Shown here one piece after another: positions 11,281-23,975 of a stretch of 64,000 nt of DNA. This DNA is from Symsagittifera roscoffensis. Taxonomy: Eukaryota > Xenacoelomorpha > Acoela > Convolutidae. The notes beneath the pieces were generated by a model. That model did no database searches. It was not told the DNA's origin and worked only from the letters and a program-made list of their open reading frames with translations. Where the stretch lies: positions 62,903,253-62,967,252 of the forward strand of contig NC_087062.1 of assembly GCF_963678635.1 (NCBI RefSeq). The letters run 5' to 3'. A program made the translations under genes and the position numbers. Numbering within the stretch: the first letter of the stretch is position 1; the number at the start of each line of letters is the position of its first letter.

Positions 11281-13254
11281 CGAGCAGTTTGTGGTCAAAT
11301 GTATTAATAAATTCTTCTCAGCTTGCGACATTATAGAAAAACTATGGATGGAAGAAATTTTCAATTGTCAACCCAGTTGTCAACCTAAACCAGGTAGATG
11401 AGCATTTATTCACCCACAAAACCATAGATTTAGAAAGCAAGAAGGATCGGGTTTTTTCAATCAAATTCATTGAAAAATCTGTCAGTATGACACACGAGGG
11501 CTACAAAATTTTGCTAGACCCGATCAACCAATCAGATCACTCTAAATCAATTCATGCACAAACGTTAGAGCGCGACCGATCATGTACATACTTTCCCGCC
11601 AAAATAGACACAAATATGCAAATATTTGAGTATAATCACTCTATCAACCAATCAAATCACTCCAATGTAATTTATGCACAACCGCTAGAGGGCGATGTTT
11701 CCTGCGGTTTTAGCGCCAACTCTCTCGTCCAATTATAAGCTAGTTTTAACTCAGCAACATTCTCGTCCAAATCTCATGACATTTCTGGCAACTCTCTGCC
11801 ACCGTCAACAACAAATAAATACCAGCCAATCAAATCAATCCGACCAAGTTCTAACCAATTCATCTGTTTTTCAGATATGTGGTCTAATGTACCAAAAGAA
11901 GTTCAAACGAACGACAGCTTCCAACGCCTACTTAACAAAGTAGCGCCCATACCAGATGACCCCTTCGCCAGAACAAGATCAACGAGAAGGGCAGTAGCAA
12001 TAAGGAGAAAGAAATCCACGCAGAGAAAACCAACACTGAAAAAGGAAAGGAGAACTCAACTGAAATTCAAAAACGCCCAAATTCTAGCAAATGTGAGATC
12101 AAAAAGGGAAAGGTTGCATCCATTCAGAGGAAGAAGAAGACCCAAGTCGACAGGATAAACGCTGCTCAACCAAGGAAGTTTTTGGCAGACGACAGGAACT
12201 CGCTCCCAGTCTTAACGGGCATTCTCGACGCGTACATTCTGTCAGAGCTGGTCGATGAGGACCCAACTTATCGCCTCATGAAACAAGCGATACTCAGCAA
12301 AGACTATGATGCGTTTTCGAGAATAGACCCATGCATCAAGTCGTTCTGGAATGCAGCAGCAATCGTCGACGGTTGCATCATCATTGACGACCGCATCGCC
12401 CTCCCCTCCTGTTTGCAAAAAGCAGTCCTATCGAGACTGCACAGATGCCATCCTGGCCACAAAGCCATGATAGACGCAGAGCAATACATCTGGTCGCCAA
12501 AAAAAACCGGATTATAATCAGAATGTGCACGGAATGCAAGGAATGTACTTTATTTGATTCCAGGAACTTAGAAAGGGACGTGCTAACCGCGGAACAAAAA
12601 GGAAGAACTGTGATAGCAGACCTAGAGTGAAGATCGCGAAGAAAGGATCTAGAAGCCCAGATGTCACAATTAGGTTTGGAGGCCCACCCACGTCAATCTC
12701 AGAGACACCGTACTATCAGGCACTGGAAAAATTAGCTGAGTCGGCTAATGATTGGATGACACTGAAGAGACCATTGATGCAAAAACAGGGAGCAGAAGCC
12801 TTGAAGACGTTGACGGACAGGAATAATATATTAGCCGCATCACTTAGGAGCAATCTCACATCATGAACTTTGAGATTCAGAGCCGACATTCCGAAACTGA
12901 CAAATTTGAAATCGCAGAGCCAATAAGTTCAACAAAATAATCCGGGTAGAAAAGGACCAAGAAACCCAGAATACAGGACAGCACAACAACAACAACCTCA
13001 GAGGACGATCTAGTCCCACTGGCACCCAAAGCGGAAAAGTTGTACGCAAAGACATCCGTTGTACCGCCACCCTCAGAACTGCCGGCCAGATTAAACAAAA
13101 GTGCCCCAAGTTTGACCGAGGGGAGATTCACAACAGAGCAACCCACCTTCTCAGGTGCAGAGACGAAGCTGATCAATCCGGTCGAGGACCTAACTCAGTC
13201 GTCATCAAGTTCGGGAGGGGGAAACTCTACCCCCGAACGCCATGTTATCCCCCG
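11281..13254 (+). pseudogene. Family A 3' unit 1: integrase zinc finger joined to C-terminal region
   Basis: Unit 1 of four. The landmark ACCATAGATTTAGAAA is at 11,421. A TTTTTCAG|AT acceptor-like site lies at about 11,869. A basic segment runs to about 12,150, then 12,182-12,517 encodes a conserved stretch with the integrase HHCC finger start (HRCHPGH, about 12,442-12,462) and CTECKECTLF near 12,526-12,552. This joins directly to NLERDVLTAEQKG, then 12,627-12,866 (QALEKLAES, RPLMQKQGAEAL) and a Pro/Ser-rich tail (13,040-13,254). There is no room for a D,D-35-E catalytic core. Stops and frameshifts break it. Confidence 0.7.
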
Positions 13255-13579
13255 CCAACATTCCACCAGAGCTATTACTTACTTTGTCTTATCGAAGTAT
13301 TACAATTTTTAGAAGGGGGAAAAGTGGTACGGCATTCAAGGTCATATTGAGCCGTCCATTATAGGTATGTTTGATATCACTAAAGGTCAAGGTCGGGACA
13401 TGTCTACCACCAACCACCACTCATGAAGCAACTAAGAAGATCACTCTTTTGATACTGTTGAAAGGTTACAGTTCTCAACTCTTTATTAATGCAACCTATC
13501 ATTAGTAACTAATTTCTAATTCAACCTTTTAAGATAGATTTTATCCATTAGTTTTTAGCAGATAGTTTAGCATTTCACA
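13255..13579 (+). repeat. Family A LTR, internal copy
   Basis: Near full-length copy of the 8,145 LTR ending TTTCACA at 13,579. It is followed not by gag but by RNase H C-terminal sequence (GTGGGCAGATAGACTC at 13,591), so the + copy is a recombinant or rearranged chain rather than a simple LTR-to-LTR element. Confidence 0.75.
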
Positions 13580-15566
13580 AGTTTATCCAGGTGGGCAGAT
13601 AGACTCTACATTTTACATTTGACATATCTCACACTCCCGGATCAAACCTAGGAATCATTGATTTTCTATCCCGTTATCCGATTTTTGAAGCACCGGACCC
13701 TTCTAACTTTGGCGAGCAGTTTGAGGTCAAATCAATTAGCAAATTCTTCTCAGCTTGCGACATTATAGAAAAAATATGGATGGAAGAAATTAACGATATG
13801 GAAATATCTCACCCATACCCTCCAATTGTCAACTTAAACCAGGCAGATAAGGACTTAGTCACCCACAAAACCATAGATTTAGAAACCAAGAATAATCGTG
13901 TTATTAATTTCATTGAAAAACTGTCAATTTCACACAAGAGGGCGACAAAACTCTGCTAGATCCGATCAATCAATCAGATCATTCTAAATTAATTTATGCA
14001 CAAGCGTTAGAGCGCGACCGATCATGTACATACTTTTCCGCCAAAATAAACACAAATATGCAAATATTTGAGTATAATCACTCTATCAACCAATCAAATC
14101 ACTCCAATGTAATTTATGCACAACCGCTGAAGGGAGATGTTTCCTGCGGTTTTACCGCCAACTCTCTCGTCCAATTATAAGCTAGTTTTAACTCAGCAAC
14201 ATTCTCGTCCAAATCTCATGTCATTTCTAGCAACTCTCTGCCACCGTCAACAACAAATAAATACCAGCCAATCAAATCAATCCGACCGAGTTCTAACCAA
14301 TTCATCTGTTTTTCAGATATGTTGTCTAATGTACCAAAAGAAGTTCAAACGAACGACAGCTTCCAACGCCTACTTAACAAAGTAGCGCCCATACCAGATG
14401 ACCTCTTCGCCAGAACAAGATCAACGAGAAGGGCAGTAGCAATAAGGAGAAAGAAATCCACGCAGAGAAAACCAACACTGAAAAAAGAAAGGAGAACTCA
14501 ACTGAAATTCAAAAACGCCTAAACTCTAGCAAATGTGAGATCAAAATAGGAAAGGTTGCATCCATTCAGAGGAAGAAGAAGACCCAAATCGACAGGATAA
14601 ACGCTGCTCAACCAAGGAAGTTTTTGGCAGCCGACAAGAACTCGCTCCCAGTCTTAACGGGCATTCTCGACGCGTACATTCTGTCAGAGCTGGTCGATGA
14701 GGACCCAACTTATCGCCTCATGAAACAAGCGATACTCAGCAAAGACTATGATGCGTTTTCGAGAATAGACCCATGCATCAAGTCGTTCTGGAATGCAGCA
14801 GCAATCGTCGACGGTTGCATCATCATTGACGACCGCATCGCCCTCCCCTCCTGTTTGCAAAAAGCAGTCCTATCGAGACTGCACAGATGCCATCTAGGCC
14901 ACAAAGTCATGAGAGACGCAGAGCAGTACATCTGGTGGCCAAAAATAACCGGAATATAATCAGAATGTGCACGGAATGCAAGGAATGTACTTTATTTGAT
15001 TCCAGGAACTTAGAAAGGGACGTGCTAACCGCGGAACAAAAAGGAAGAACTGTGATAGCAGACGTAGAGTGAAGATCGCGAAGAAAGGATATAGACGCCC
15101 AGATGTCACAACTAGGTTTGGAGGCCCCACCACGTCAATCTCAGAGACACCGTACTATCAGGCACTGGAAAAAGTAGATTGATGATTGGATGACACTGAA
15201 GAGACCATTGATGCAAAAACAGGGAGCAGAAGCCTTGAAGACGTTGACGGACAGGAATCATATATTAGCCGCATCTCTTAGGAGCAATCTCACATCATGA
15301 ACTTTGAGATTCAGAGCCGACATTCCGAAACTGACAAATTCGAAATCGCAGAGCCAATAAGTTCAACAAAATAATCCGGGTAGAAAAGGACCAAGAAACC
15401 CAGAATACAGGACAGCACAACAACAACAACCTCAGAGGACGATCTAGTCCCACTGGCACCCAAAGCGGAAAAGTTGTACGCAAAGACATCCGTTGTACCG
15501 CCACCGTCAGAACTGCCGGCCAAATTAAAGAAAAGTGCCCCAAATTTGACCGAGGGGAGATTCAAA
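13580..15566 (+). pseudogene. Family A 3' unit 2
   Basis: Starts inside the RNase H C-terminus, has its ACCATAG landmark at 13,870 and repeats unit 1 closely: zinc-finger ORF 14,624-14,959 (HRCHLGHKVMRDAEQYIWWP), basic ORF 14,319-14,522, helical segment about 15,070-15,300 with a short deletion, and Pro/Ser-rich end at 15,474. It ends at the junction GGGGAGATTCAAAACCATAG (about 15,554-15,573), where unit 3 begins. It lacks the integrase catalytic core. Confidence 0.7.
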
Positions 15567-17211
15567 ACCATAGATTTAGAAACCAAGAATGATCGCGTTA
15601 TTAATTTCATTGAAAAACTGCCAATATCACACAAGAGGGCGACAAAATTCTGCTAGACCCGATCAATCAATCAGATCATTCTAAATTCATTTATGCACAA
15701 ACGTTAGAGCGCTACCGATCATGTACATACTTTCCCGCCAAAATAAACACAAATATGCAAATATTTGAGTATAATCACTCCATCAACAAATCAAATCCCT
15801 GCAATATAATTTATGCACAACAGCTAGAGGGCAATATTTCATGCGCTTTTCCCGCCAACTCTCTCGACCAGAAGCTAGTGTTAACCCAGCAAAATTCTCG
15901 TCCAAATCTTACGTCATTTCTGGCAATTCTCTGCCACCGTCAACAACAAATAAATACCAGATTAAATAAATACCAAAAGAAGTTCAAACGAACGACAGCT
16001 TGCAACGCCTACTAAACGAAGTAGCGCATACCAGATGACCTCTTCGCCAGAACAAGATCAATGAGAAGGGCAAGAGCAATAAGGAAAAAGAAACCCACGC
16101 AGAGTGAACCAACACAGAAAAAGGAAAGGAGAACTCAACTGAAATTCATATACGCCCATATTCTAGCAAATCTGAGATCGAAAAAGGGAAAGCTTGCATC
16201 CATCCAGAGGAAGAAGAAGACCCAAGTCAACAGGATAAACGCCGCTCGACCAAGGAAATTTGCGGCAGACGACAGGAACTCGCTCCCAGGTTTAACGGGT
16301 TTTCTCGACACGGACATTCTGTCAGAGCTGGTCGATGAGGACCCAACTTATCGCCTCATGAAACAAGCGATACTCAGCAAAGACTCTGGGGCGTTTTCGA
16401 AAATAGACCCATACATCAAGTCGTTCTGGAATGCAGCAGCAATCGTCGACGGTTGTATTAACATTGACGACTGCATCGCCATCCCCTCCTGATTGCAAAA
16501 AGCAGTCCTATCGAGACTGCACAGATGCTATCCTGGCCACAAAGCCATGATAGACGCAGAGCAGTACATCTGGTGGCCAAAAAAAACCGGATTATAATCA
16601 GAATGTGCACGGAATGAAGGAATGTACTTTATTTGATTCCAGGAATTTAGAAAGGGACGTGCTAACCGCGGAACAAAAAGGAAGAACTGTGATAGCAGAC
16701 CTAGAGTGAAGATCGCGAAGAAAGGATCTAGAAGCCCAGATGTCACAATTAGGTTTGGAGGCCCCACCACGTCAATCTCAGAGACACCGTACTATCAGGC
16801 ACTGGAAAAATTAGCTGAGTCGGCTAATGATTGGATGACACTGAAGAGACCATTGATGCAAAAACAGGGAGCAGAAGCCTTGAAGACGTTGACGGACAGG
16901 AATCATATATTAGCCGCATCACTTAGGAGCAATCTCACATCATGAACTTTGAGATTCAGAGCCGAAATTCCGAAACTGACAAATTCGAAATCGCAGAGCC
17001 AATAAGTTCAACAAAATAATCCGGGAAGAAAAGGACCAAGAAACCCAGAATACAGGACAGCACAACAACAACAACCTCAGAGGACGATCTAGTCCCACTG
17101 GCACCCAAAGCGGAAAAGTTGTACGCAAAGACATCCGTTGTACCGCCACCCCCAGAACTGCCGGCCAGATTAAAGAAAAACGCAACAAATTTGACCGGAG
17201 GGAGATTCAAA
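15567..17211 (+). pseudogene. Family A 3' unit 3
   Basis: A 1,645-bp copy. The basic plus conserved ORF at 16,061-16,492 ends at a stop replacing a Cys-type codon just before the zinc finger. The helical ORF is 16,706-16,945 and the Pro-rich end is near 17,119. It ends at the same type of junction as unit 2 (GGGAGATTCAAAAACATAG at about 17,200), pointing to amplification by unequal crossing-over or template switching through one shared breakpoint. Confidence 0.7.
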
Positions 17212-19688
17212 AACATAGATTTAGAAACCAAGAATGATCGCGTTATTAATTTCATTGAAAAACTGCCAATATCACACAATAGGGCGACAAAATTCTGCTA
17301 GACCCGATCAATCAATCAGATCATTCTAAATTAATTTATGCACAAACGGCAGAGGCCGACCAATCATGTACGTATTTTCCCGCCAAAATAGACGCCGATA
17401 TGCAAGTATTTGAGGATACTCACTCTATCAACAAATCAAATCACTGCAATTTAAATTATGCACAACAGCTAGAGGGCGATATTTCATGCACTTTTCCCGC
17501 CAATTCTCTCGACCAGAAGCTAGTGTTAACCCAGCAAAATTCTCGTCCAAATCTCATGTCATTTCTGGCAATTCTCTGCCACCGTCAACAACAAATAAAT
17601 ACCAGCCAATCAAATCAATCCGACCGAGTTCTAACCAATTCATCCTTTTTTCAGATGTGTGGTCTATTGTACCAAAAGAAGTTCAAACGAACGACAGCTT
17701 GCAACGCCTACTAAACGAAGTAGCGCATACCAGATGACCTCTTCGCCAGAAAAAGATCAATGAGAATGGCAAGAGCAATAAGGAAAAAAAAACCCACGCA
17801 GAATGAACCAACACAGAAAACGGAAAGGAGAACTCAACTGAAATTCATATACGCCCATATTCTAGCAAATCTGAGATCAAAAAAGGGAAAGGTTGCATCC
17901 ATCCAGAGGAAGAAGAAGACCCAAGTCAACAGGATAAACGCCGCTCAACCATGGAAGTTTGTGGCAGACGACAGGAACTCGCTCCCAGGTTTAACGGGTT
18001 TTCTCGACACGGACATTCTGTCAGAGCTGGTCGATGAGGACCAAATTTATCGCCTCATGAAACAAGCAATACTCAGCAGAGACTATGAGGCGTTTTCAAG
18101 AATAGACCCATACATCAAGTCGTTCTGGAATGCAGCAGCAATCGTCGACGGTTGTATCATCATTGACGACCGCATCGCCATCCCCTCCTGATTGCAAAAA
18201 AGCAGTCCTATCGAGACTACACAGATCTCATCCGGGCCAGGAAGCCATGATAGACGCAGTGCAGTACATCTGGTGGCCAAGAATCAACCGGGATATAGCC
18301 AGAATGTGCAAGGAATGCAAGGAAAGTTTTTATTTGATTCCAGGAACTTAGAAAGGGACGTGCTAACCGCGGAACAAAAAAGGGAGAACTGTGACAGCAG
18401 ACCTAGAGTGAAGATCGTGAAGAAAGGATCTAGAAGCCCAGATGTCACAACTAGATTTGGAGGCCCCACCACGTCAATCTCAGAGACACCTTACTATCAG
18501 GCACTGGAAACGTTAGCTGAGTCGGCTAATAATTGGATGAAACTGAGGAGACCATTGATGCAAAAACAGGGAGCAGAAGCCTTGAAGACGTTGATGGACA
18601 GGAATCAGATATTGGCCATATCACTTAGGAGCAATCTCACATCGGGAACTTTGAGATTCAGAGCCGACATTCCAAAACTGACAAATTCGAAATCGCAGAG
18701 CCAACAAAGTTCAACAAAACAGGCCGGGTAGAATAGGACCAAGAGACCCAGAATACAGGACAGCACAACAACAACCTCGGAGGACGATCTAGCCACACTG
18801 TCACCTAAAGCGAAAAGGTTGTCCGCAAAAACATCCGTTGTAGCGCCACCCTCAAAACTGCCAGCCAGACTAAGCAAAATTGCCCCAAAGTTGACCGAGG
18901 GGATATTCACTACAGAGCAACCCACTTTCTCAGGACCAGAGCCGAAGCTGATCAATCCGGTCGTGGACCTAACTCTGTCGTCATCAAGTTTGGGAGGGGT
19001 AATTCTAACCCCAATCGCCATGTTAACCCCCGCCACGCCGCTGATGGGACCACTAGCACGTGATGGAACTAAAACTCAACAAACTACGGCAGAAATTCAA
19101 CCTACGACCGGAACTCGACCTGATATAGAAGAGGAAAACAAACGAATTCAACACAGCCCAAAAACATCGGGAGGGATAAACGTCCCGCAAAAGCAAAATC
19201 TGACGCCGAAATCATCCGCTGAAGCACCTTCGAGTTCAAAGCCGAAACAGGTTTTTCCAAAAGTTCAAGAATGTATTCCAATTTTGTCGGAGGGAGACGA
19301 CTAGAGCCCGTAAGCTAGCCAACAGCCTCAGCCTCAACACAGTAAAAGGAGAATTTCCAAACAGAAGAAGCAGAAAAAGACACTTTCCCCAGATACAGAC
19401 GACGTAGATGACGATTCAAATTCCAATTCCTCGAGATTGTCAGGAAGACTGAAGAAACAAACAAGTTTTTATGGAAGCCCGGTCAGACATGCGGTGAAAG
19501 AAATCTCTCACGACCAAGCAATCGACTCATTGCCCAAAACTCCATCTAACGTAGAAAAAATATCTGGGAGGAACTTTCATCTTCTTCACCAACACCGAAC
19601 AGGATCATGAGAGTTTTTAAAAGATCTGTTAAAATGGAGTAGTCGCGAAACTGTTGAGAAAAATGAAAGCTGAAACTCTAAAACTATT
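17212..19688 (+). pseudogene. Family A 3' unit 4, with the full 3' end
   Basis: The longest unit. Conserved ORF 17,760-18,191; zinc-finger region about 18,195-18,330 with both cysteines (MCKECKES); helical ORF to 18,731; and a Ser/Thr/Pro-rich C-terminal ORF 18,819-19,304 ending SEGDD. Further coding-like sequence rich in basic and Ser residues runs to about 19,600. As in the other units the zinc finger is fused straight to NLERDVLTAEQK with no catalytic core. This is the only copy that shows what lies between the tail and the 3' LTR. Confidence 0.7.
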
Positions 19689-19905
19689 TTGTTAAACATT
19701 CCACCAGTGCTAATACTTACTTTGTCAAATCGAAGTATTACAAGTTTTAAAAAGTATTTAAAAAGATCACTCTTTTGACACTGTTGAAGGATTACAGTTC
19801 TCAACTCTTTATTAATGCAACTAATCATTCGTAACTAATTTCTAATTCAACCTTTTAAGATAGATTTTATCCAATAGTTATTAGCAGATAGTTTAGCATT
19901 TCACA
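19689..19905 (+). repeat. Family A LTR, 3' copy with internal deletion
   Basis: Begins TGTTAAACATTCCACC and ends TTTCACA, giving canonical TG...CA ends, but lacks roughly 110 bp of the middle (the GAGCCGTCC block) found in the other two LTRs. It abuts the inverted - copy at 19,906. Confidence 0.7.
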
Positions 19906-21730
19906 AGCGGCGTGGCGGGGATGACATGGCGATTGGGGGTAGAATTACCCCCTCCCGAACTTGACGACGACTGAGTTAGGTCCTCGACCTGATTGATCAG
20001 CTTCGTCTCTGCACCTGAGAAGGTGGGTTGCTCTGTTGTGAATCTCCCCTCGGTCAAATTTGGGGCACTTTTCCTTAATCTGGCCGGCAGTTCTGAGGGT
20101 GGCGGTACAACGGATGTCTTTGCGTACATTTTTTCCGCTTTAGGTGACAGTGGGGCTAGATCGTCCTCTGAGTTATTGTTGTGCTGTCCTGTATTCAAGG
20201 TCTCTTGGCCCCATTCTACCCGGATTGTTTTGTTGAACTTATTGGCTCTGCGATTTCGAATTTGTCAGTTTCGGAATGTCGGCTCTGAATCTCAAAGTTC
20301 CTGATGTGAGATTGCTCCTAAGTGATGCGGCCAATATCCGATTCCTGTCCGTCAACGTCTTCAAGGCTTCTGCTCCCTGTTTTTGCATCAATGGTCTCTT
20401 CAGTGTCATCCAATCATTAGCCGACTCAGCTAATTTTTTCAGTGCCTGATAGTAAGGTGTCCCTGATATTGACGTGGTGGGGCCTCCAAACCTAATTGTG
20501 ACATCTGGGCTTCTAGATCCTTTCTTCGCGATCTTCACTCTAGGTCTGCTATCACAGTTCTTCCTTTTTGTTCCGTGGTTAGCACGTCCCTTTCTAAATT
20601 CCTGGAATCAAATAAAGTACATTCCTTCATTCCGTGCACATTCTGATTATAATCCGGTTTTTTTTGGCCACCAGATGTACTGCTCTGCGTCTATCATGGC
20701 TTTGTGGCCAGGATAGCATCTGTGCAGTCTCGATAGGACTGCTTTTTGCAATCAGGAGGGGATGGCGATGCAGTCGTCAATGTTAATACAACCGTCGACG
20801 ATTGCTGCTGCATTCCAGAACGACTTGATGTATGGGTCTATTCTTGAAAACGCCTCATAGTCTCTGCTGAGTATTGCTTGTTTCATGAGGCGATAAGTTG
20901 GGTCCTCATCGACCAGCTCTGACAGAATGTCCGCGTCGAGAAAGCCCGATAAACCTGGGAGCAAGTTCCTGTCGTCTGCTACAAACTTCCTTGGTTGAGC
21001 GGCGTTCATCCTGTTGACTTGGGTCTTCTTCTTTCTCTGGATGGATGCAACCTTTCCCCTTTTCGATCTCAGATTTGCTAAAATTTGGGCGTATATGAAT
21101 TTCAGTTGAGTTCTCTTTTCATTTTTCTGTGTTGGTTCTCTCTGCGTGGGTTTCTTTCCCCTTATTGCTCCTTCTCTTCTCATTGATCCTGTTCTGGCGA
21201 AGAGATCATCTGGTATGGGCGCTACTTCGCTTAGTAGAGGTTGGAAGCTGTCGTTCATTTGAACTTCTTTTGGTACATTACACCACATATCTGAAAAAGG
21301 GATAAATTGTTAGAACTCGGGCGGATTGATTTGATTGGCTGGTATTTGTTTGTTGTTGACGGTGGCAGAGAATCGCCAGAAATGACATGAGATTTGGACG
21401 AGAGTTTTGCTGAGTTAGTACTAGCTTCTGATTGGTCGAGAGAGTTGGCGGGAAAACCGCATGAAATATCGCCCTCTAGCGGTTGTGCATAAATTACATT
21501 GGATTGATGTCATTGGTTGATAGAGTGAGTATCCTCAAATACTTGCATACTTACGTCTGTTTTGGCTAGAAAGTACGTACATGATAGGTCGCTCTCTACC
21601 GTTTGTGCATAAATTAATTTAGAGTAATCTGATTGGTTGATCGGGTCTAGCAATTTGTGGTAGCCCTCTTGTGTGGTATTGGCAGTTTTTTCAATGAATT
21701 TGATAACCCGATCCTTCTTGCTTTCTAAAT
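19906..21730 (-). pseudogene. Family A 3' unit, inverted copy
   Basis: Reverse complement of units 1-4: N-terminal basic plus conserved ORF 21,288-20,752, helical ORF 20,538-20,239 (reads on through SGTLRFRADIPKL), Pro/Ser-rich ORF 20,198-19,906. It is cut off at 19,906 exactly where the + LTR ends. A stop again replaces the codon before the zinc finger, as in unit 3. No D,D-35-E core. This unit is closest to unit 3 by shared variants (for example the NIDDCIAIPS ending). Confidence 0.7.
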
Positions 21731-22350
21731 ATATGATTTTGTGGGTGAATAAGTCCATATCTGCCTGGTTTAAACTGACAACTTGAGGGTATGAATAGGA
21801 TATTTCCACATCGGAAACTTCTTCCATCCATAGTTTTTCTATAATGTCGGATGCTGAGAAGAATTTGTTAATAGAATTGACCACAAACTGCTCGTCAACT
21901 TTAGAAGGGTTCGGTGCTTCAAAAGTCGGATAACGGGATAGAAAATCGATGACTCCTATTTTCGAATTGTGAGATATGTCAAAATTAAAAGGTAGGAGTC
22001 TATCTGGTTAATCTTGATTGATAAGATTTATTACGGCGATTTAATTTCAGAGCCTAGATTATTGTATTATGATCAGTAAGTATTTCAAAGTTGTTGCCAG
22101 AATATAAATTCTAAAGTGTTCACAAGACCAAAATATTGCTAATATTTCAATTTCGTTGGTGCTGTATTTCTTTTCGTGAAAATTGAGGAATCTAGATGCA
22201 AACGATATCGGTACCCAAGTGTCCTCCGTGAGTTGTTGTTCTAGGGCCGCTCCTAACCCACTGTGACTGGCGTCACATTTGATTTTTGATTTTATCTTGG
22301 GATCGTAGTGGTACATCATGGTGATATCCGATATTAGTTTCAATGTAGCT
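21731..22350 (-). pseudogene. Family A RNase H and linker, inverted copy
   Basis: 22,343-22,059 encodes the RNase H start (CDASHSGLGAAL, then NEIEILAIFW with the catalytic Glu), breaking off at a frameshift before the third Asp. 21,884-21,510 continues with the linker upstream of the integrase finger (KLWMEEVSDVEISYSYP). It matches 10,828-11,700 on the + copy. Confidence 0.7.
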
Positions 22351-23975
22351 TCGCGGGCGTCTTGTTGGCTCTTATCCCAAATAAATTTCTCTTTGTTAGA
22401 TGATGTCAGGGATGGGCGAAACTTTTCCGTAAATAACTGTAGGTTAGATAGGAAACGTTAGAGGTGGTTAAGTACGCCCATATAGGATCTTAGTTGATTG
22501 AGATTTCTTGGAGGTTTCAATTCTAGAATAGTTTGGAACTTAGAGTGCTTAGGTCTATAGCCAAGGTGATCGATGTAGAAACCCAGCCAAGTGATCTTTT
22601 TACTGAAAACTCACATTTCGATAGCTTCAATGCGAAACCTTCTTTGTACAGTCTTTCAAATGCGTTATTTACAATTAAATTGTGGTCGAAAAACGACCCT
22701 TTTGTAACAATTAAGTTATCGTCTAAAAAGCAAATGACACCCGGAATATTGCTAAGAGTTTTGTCCATTGCCTTTTGGAATTTTTTAGGCATGTCTGAAA
22801 GTCCATTAAAACCGAATTGGAAGCGGTAAATACCTGTAGCGTCTCCACATGCAAGGTTGAAATTACAGTGGTTACTGACCGAATCACTTAGTTGGAGCTG
22901 ACTAAAAGCTTATTTAAGATCTAAGAAGTGAAAGGTATTTCACCCGGTAAGTTAGAATTGATTGTTTGGGCTACTATACCAGTTTTTCTAAAAGATTGAT
23001 TGACTGTGGCCTTTGATACTGGTTTTAAAAATCTGTGTATTCATGGGTTTGGCATCCATTTCTAATTTCACTGAACCATCCCTCTTTGCCGTAGTAACCA
23101 CATGTGCTACAAAGAAATTCGCTGGTACACTTGTTCAATTTAACTATATGACCTTCTCTAATGAGACGTTGGATTTTTTCTCCAACTTATTCTTGAACGT
23201 GAATCGGGACTCTCCGGCCCTTTTCTTGAATTGGAATTAGAGGTTGCTTGAAGACTGTGTGTACCTGGTGATTTTTTGATCTGCCAATTCTTGTGAAGAT
23301 GTCTTTGTAATTGTTTGGGTAAAATTTTTTCCAATGGGTGGATGTTTTCGCCATGTCATTTTTTTCGACCTCTAAAAACTCCGGAGGGCGTGATTGGGTT
23401 GTTTTGACCCCTATTGCACCCCTATTGCACCTCTACTAGGCCTAAATCTAGGCCCAATAGACATCTTGTCCTGTTTTCAGATATTAGGAATTGGGTTGAT
23501 TTGATTTTCCAGCCTAATGATGATATGTCTGTTACCAGGGTTCCAAATAATTCAATCGGCTTGTGGTTACAATCCACATAAGATATGTCAATAGGCAATG
23601 ATGATTTAGGGTACATTTTTACATTTTTTCTTGTCCTTAAAAGAAGGTCCGCTGTATTTTCATTTACAAAAGAGGCTGGACTGTCCATATCTACAGTGGC
23701 TTTGAAAAGTGATTTATTTACCCTTAGGGTAACTTGGAGGCGTTTGATTTTTCCCGATGGTGTGTTTATTACATCCGGTTTTTTTATTGAGATTAATTTG
23801 GGAACCGATATAATGTGTTTCGCGGGGGATGAGTGTTCCCTCGGTGAGACTTTTGGGATAGGGTGTTGGTGACTAGTTCTTAAAGTTTTCAAAATGCCAG
23901 TCTCTGATTCGCTGTCCGATGTTATGAAGTGTATATCTTCTTCTTCTGTAGAATTTGACTCATTATCTAAATTTT
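22351..23975 (-). pseudogene. Family A protease-RT, duplicated unit 2 of the inverted copy
   Basis: Second copy of a 1.2-kb segment. Protease at about 23,720-23,450 (active-site-like motif DMDS) and RT with motif B-like MPKKFQKAMD and FLDDN at 22,792-22,700; the aspartates are kept but I/L after DD is N. Linker and RT N-terminus in between are broken by stops. See the 23,976-25,160 entry for unit 1. Confidence 0.65.
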
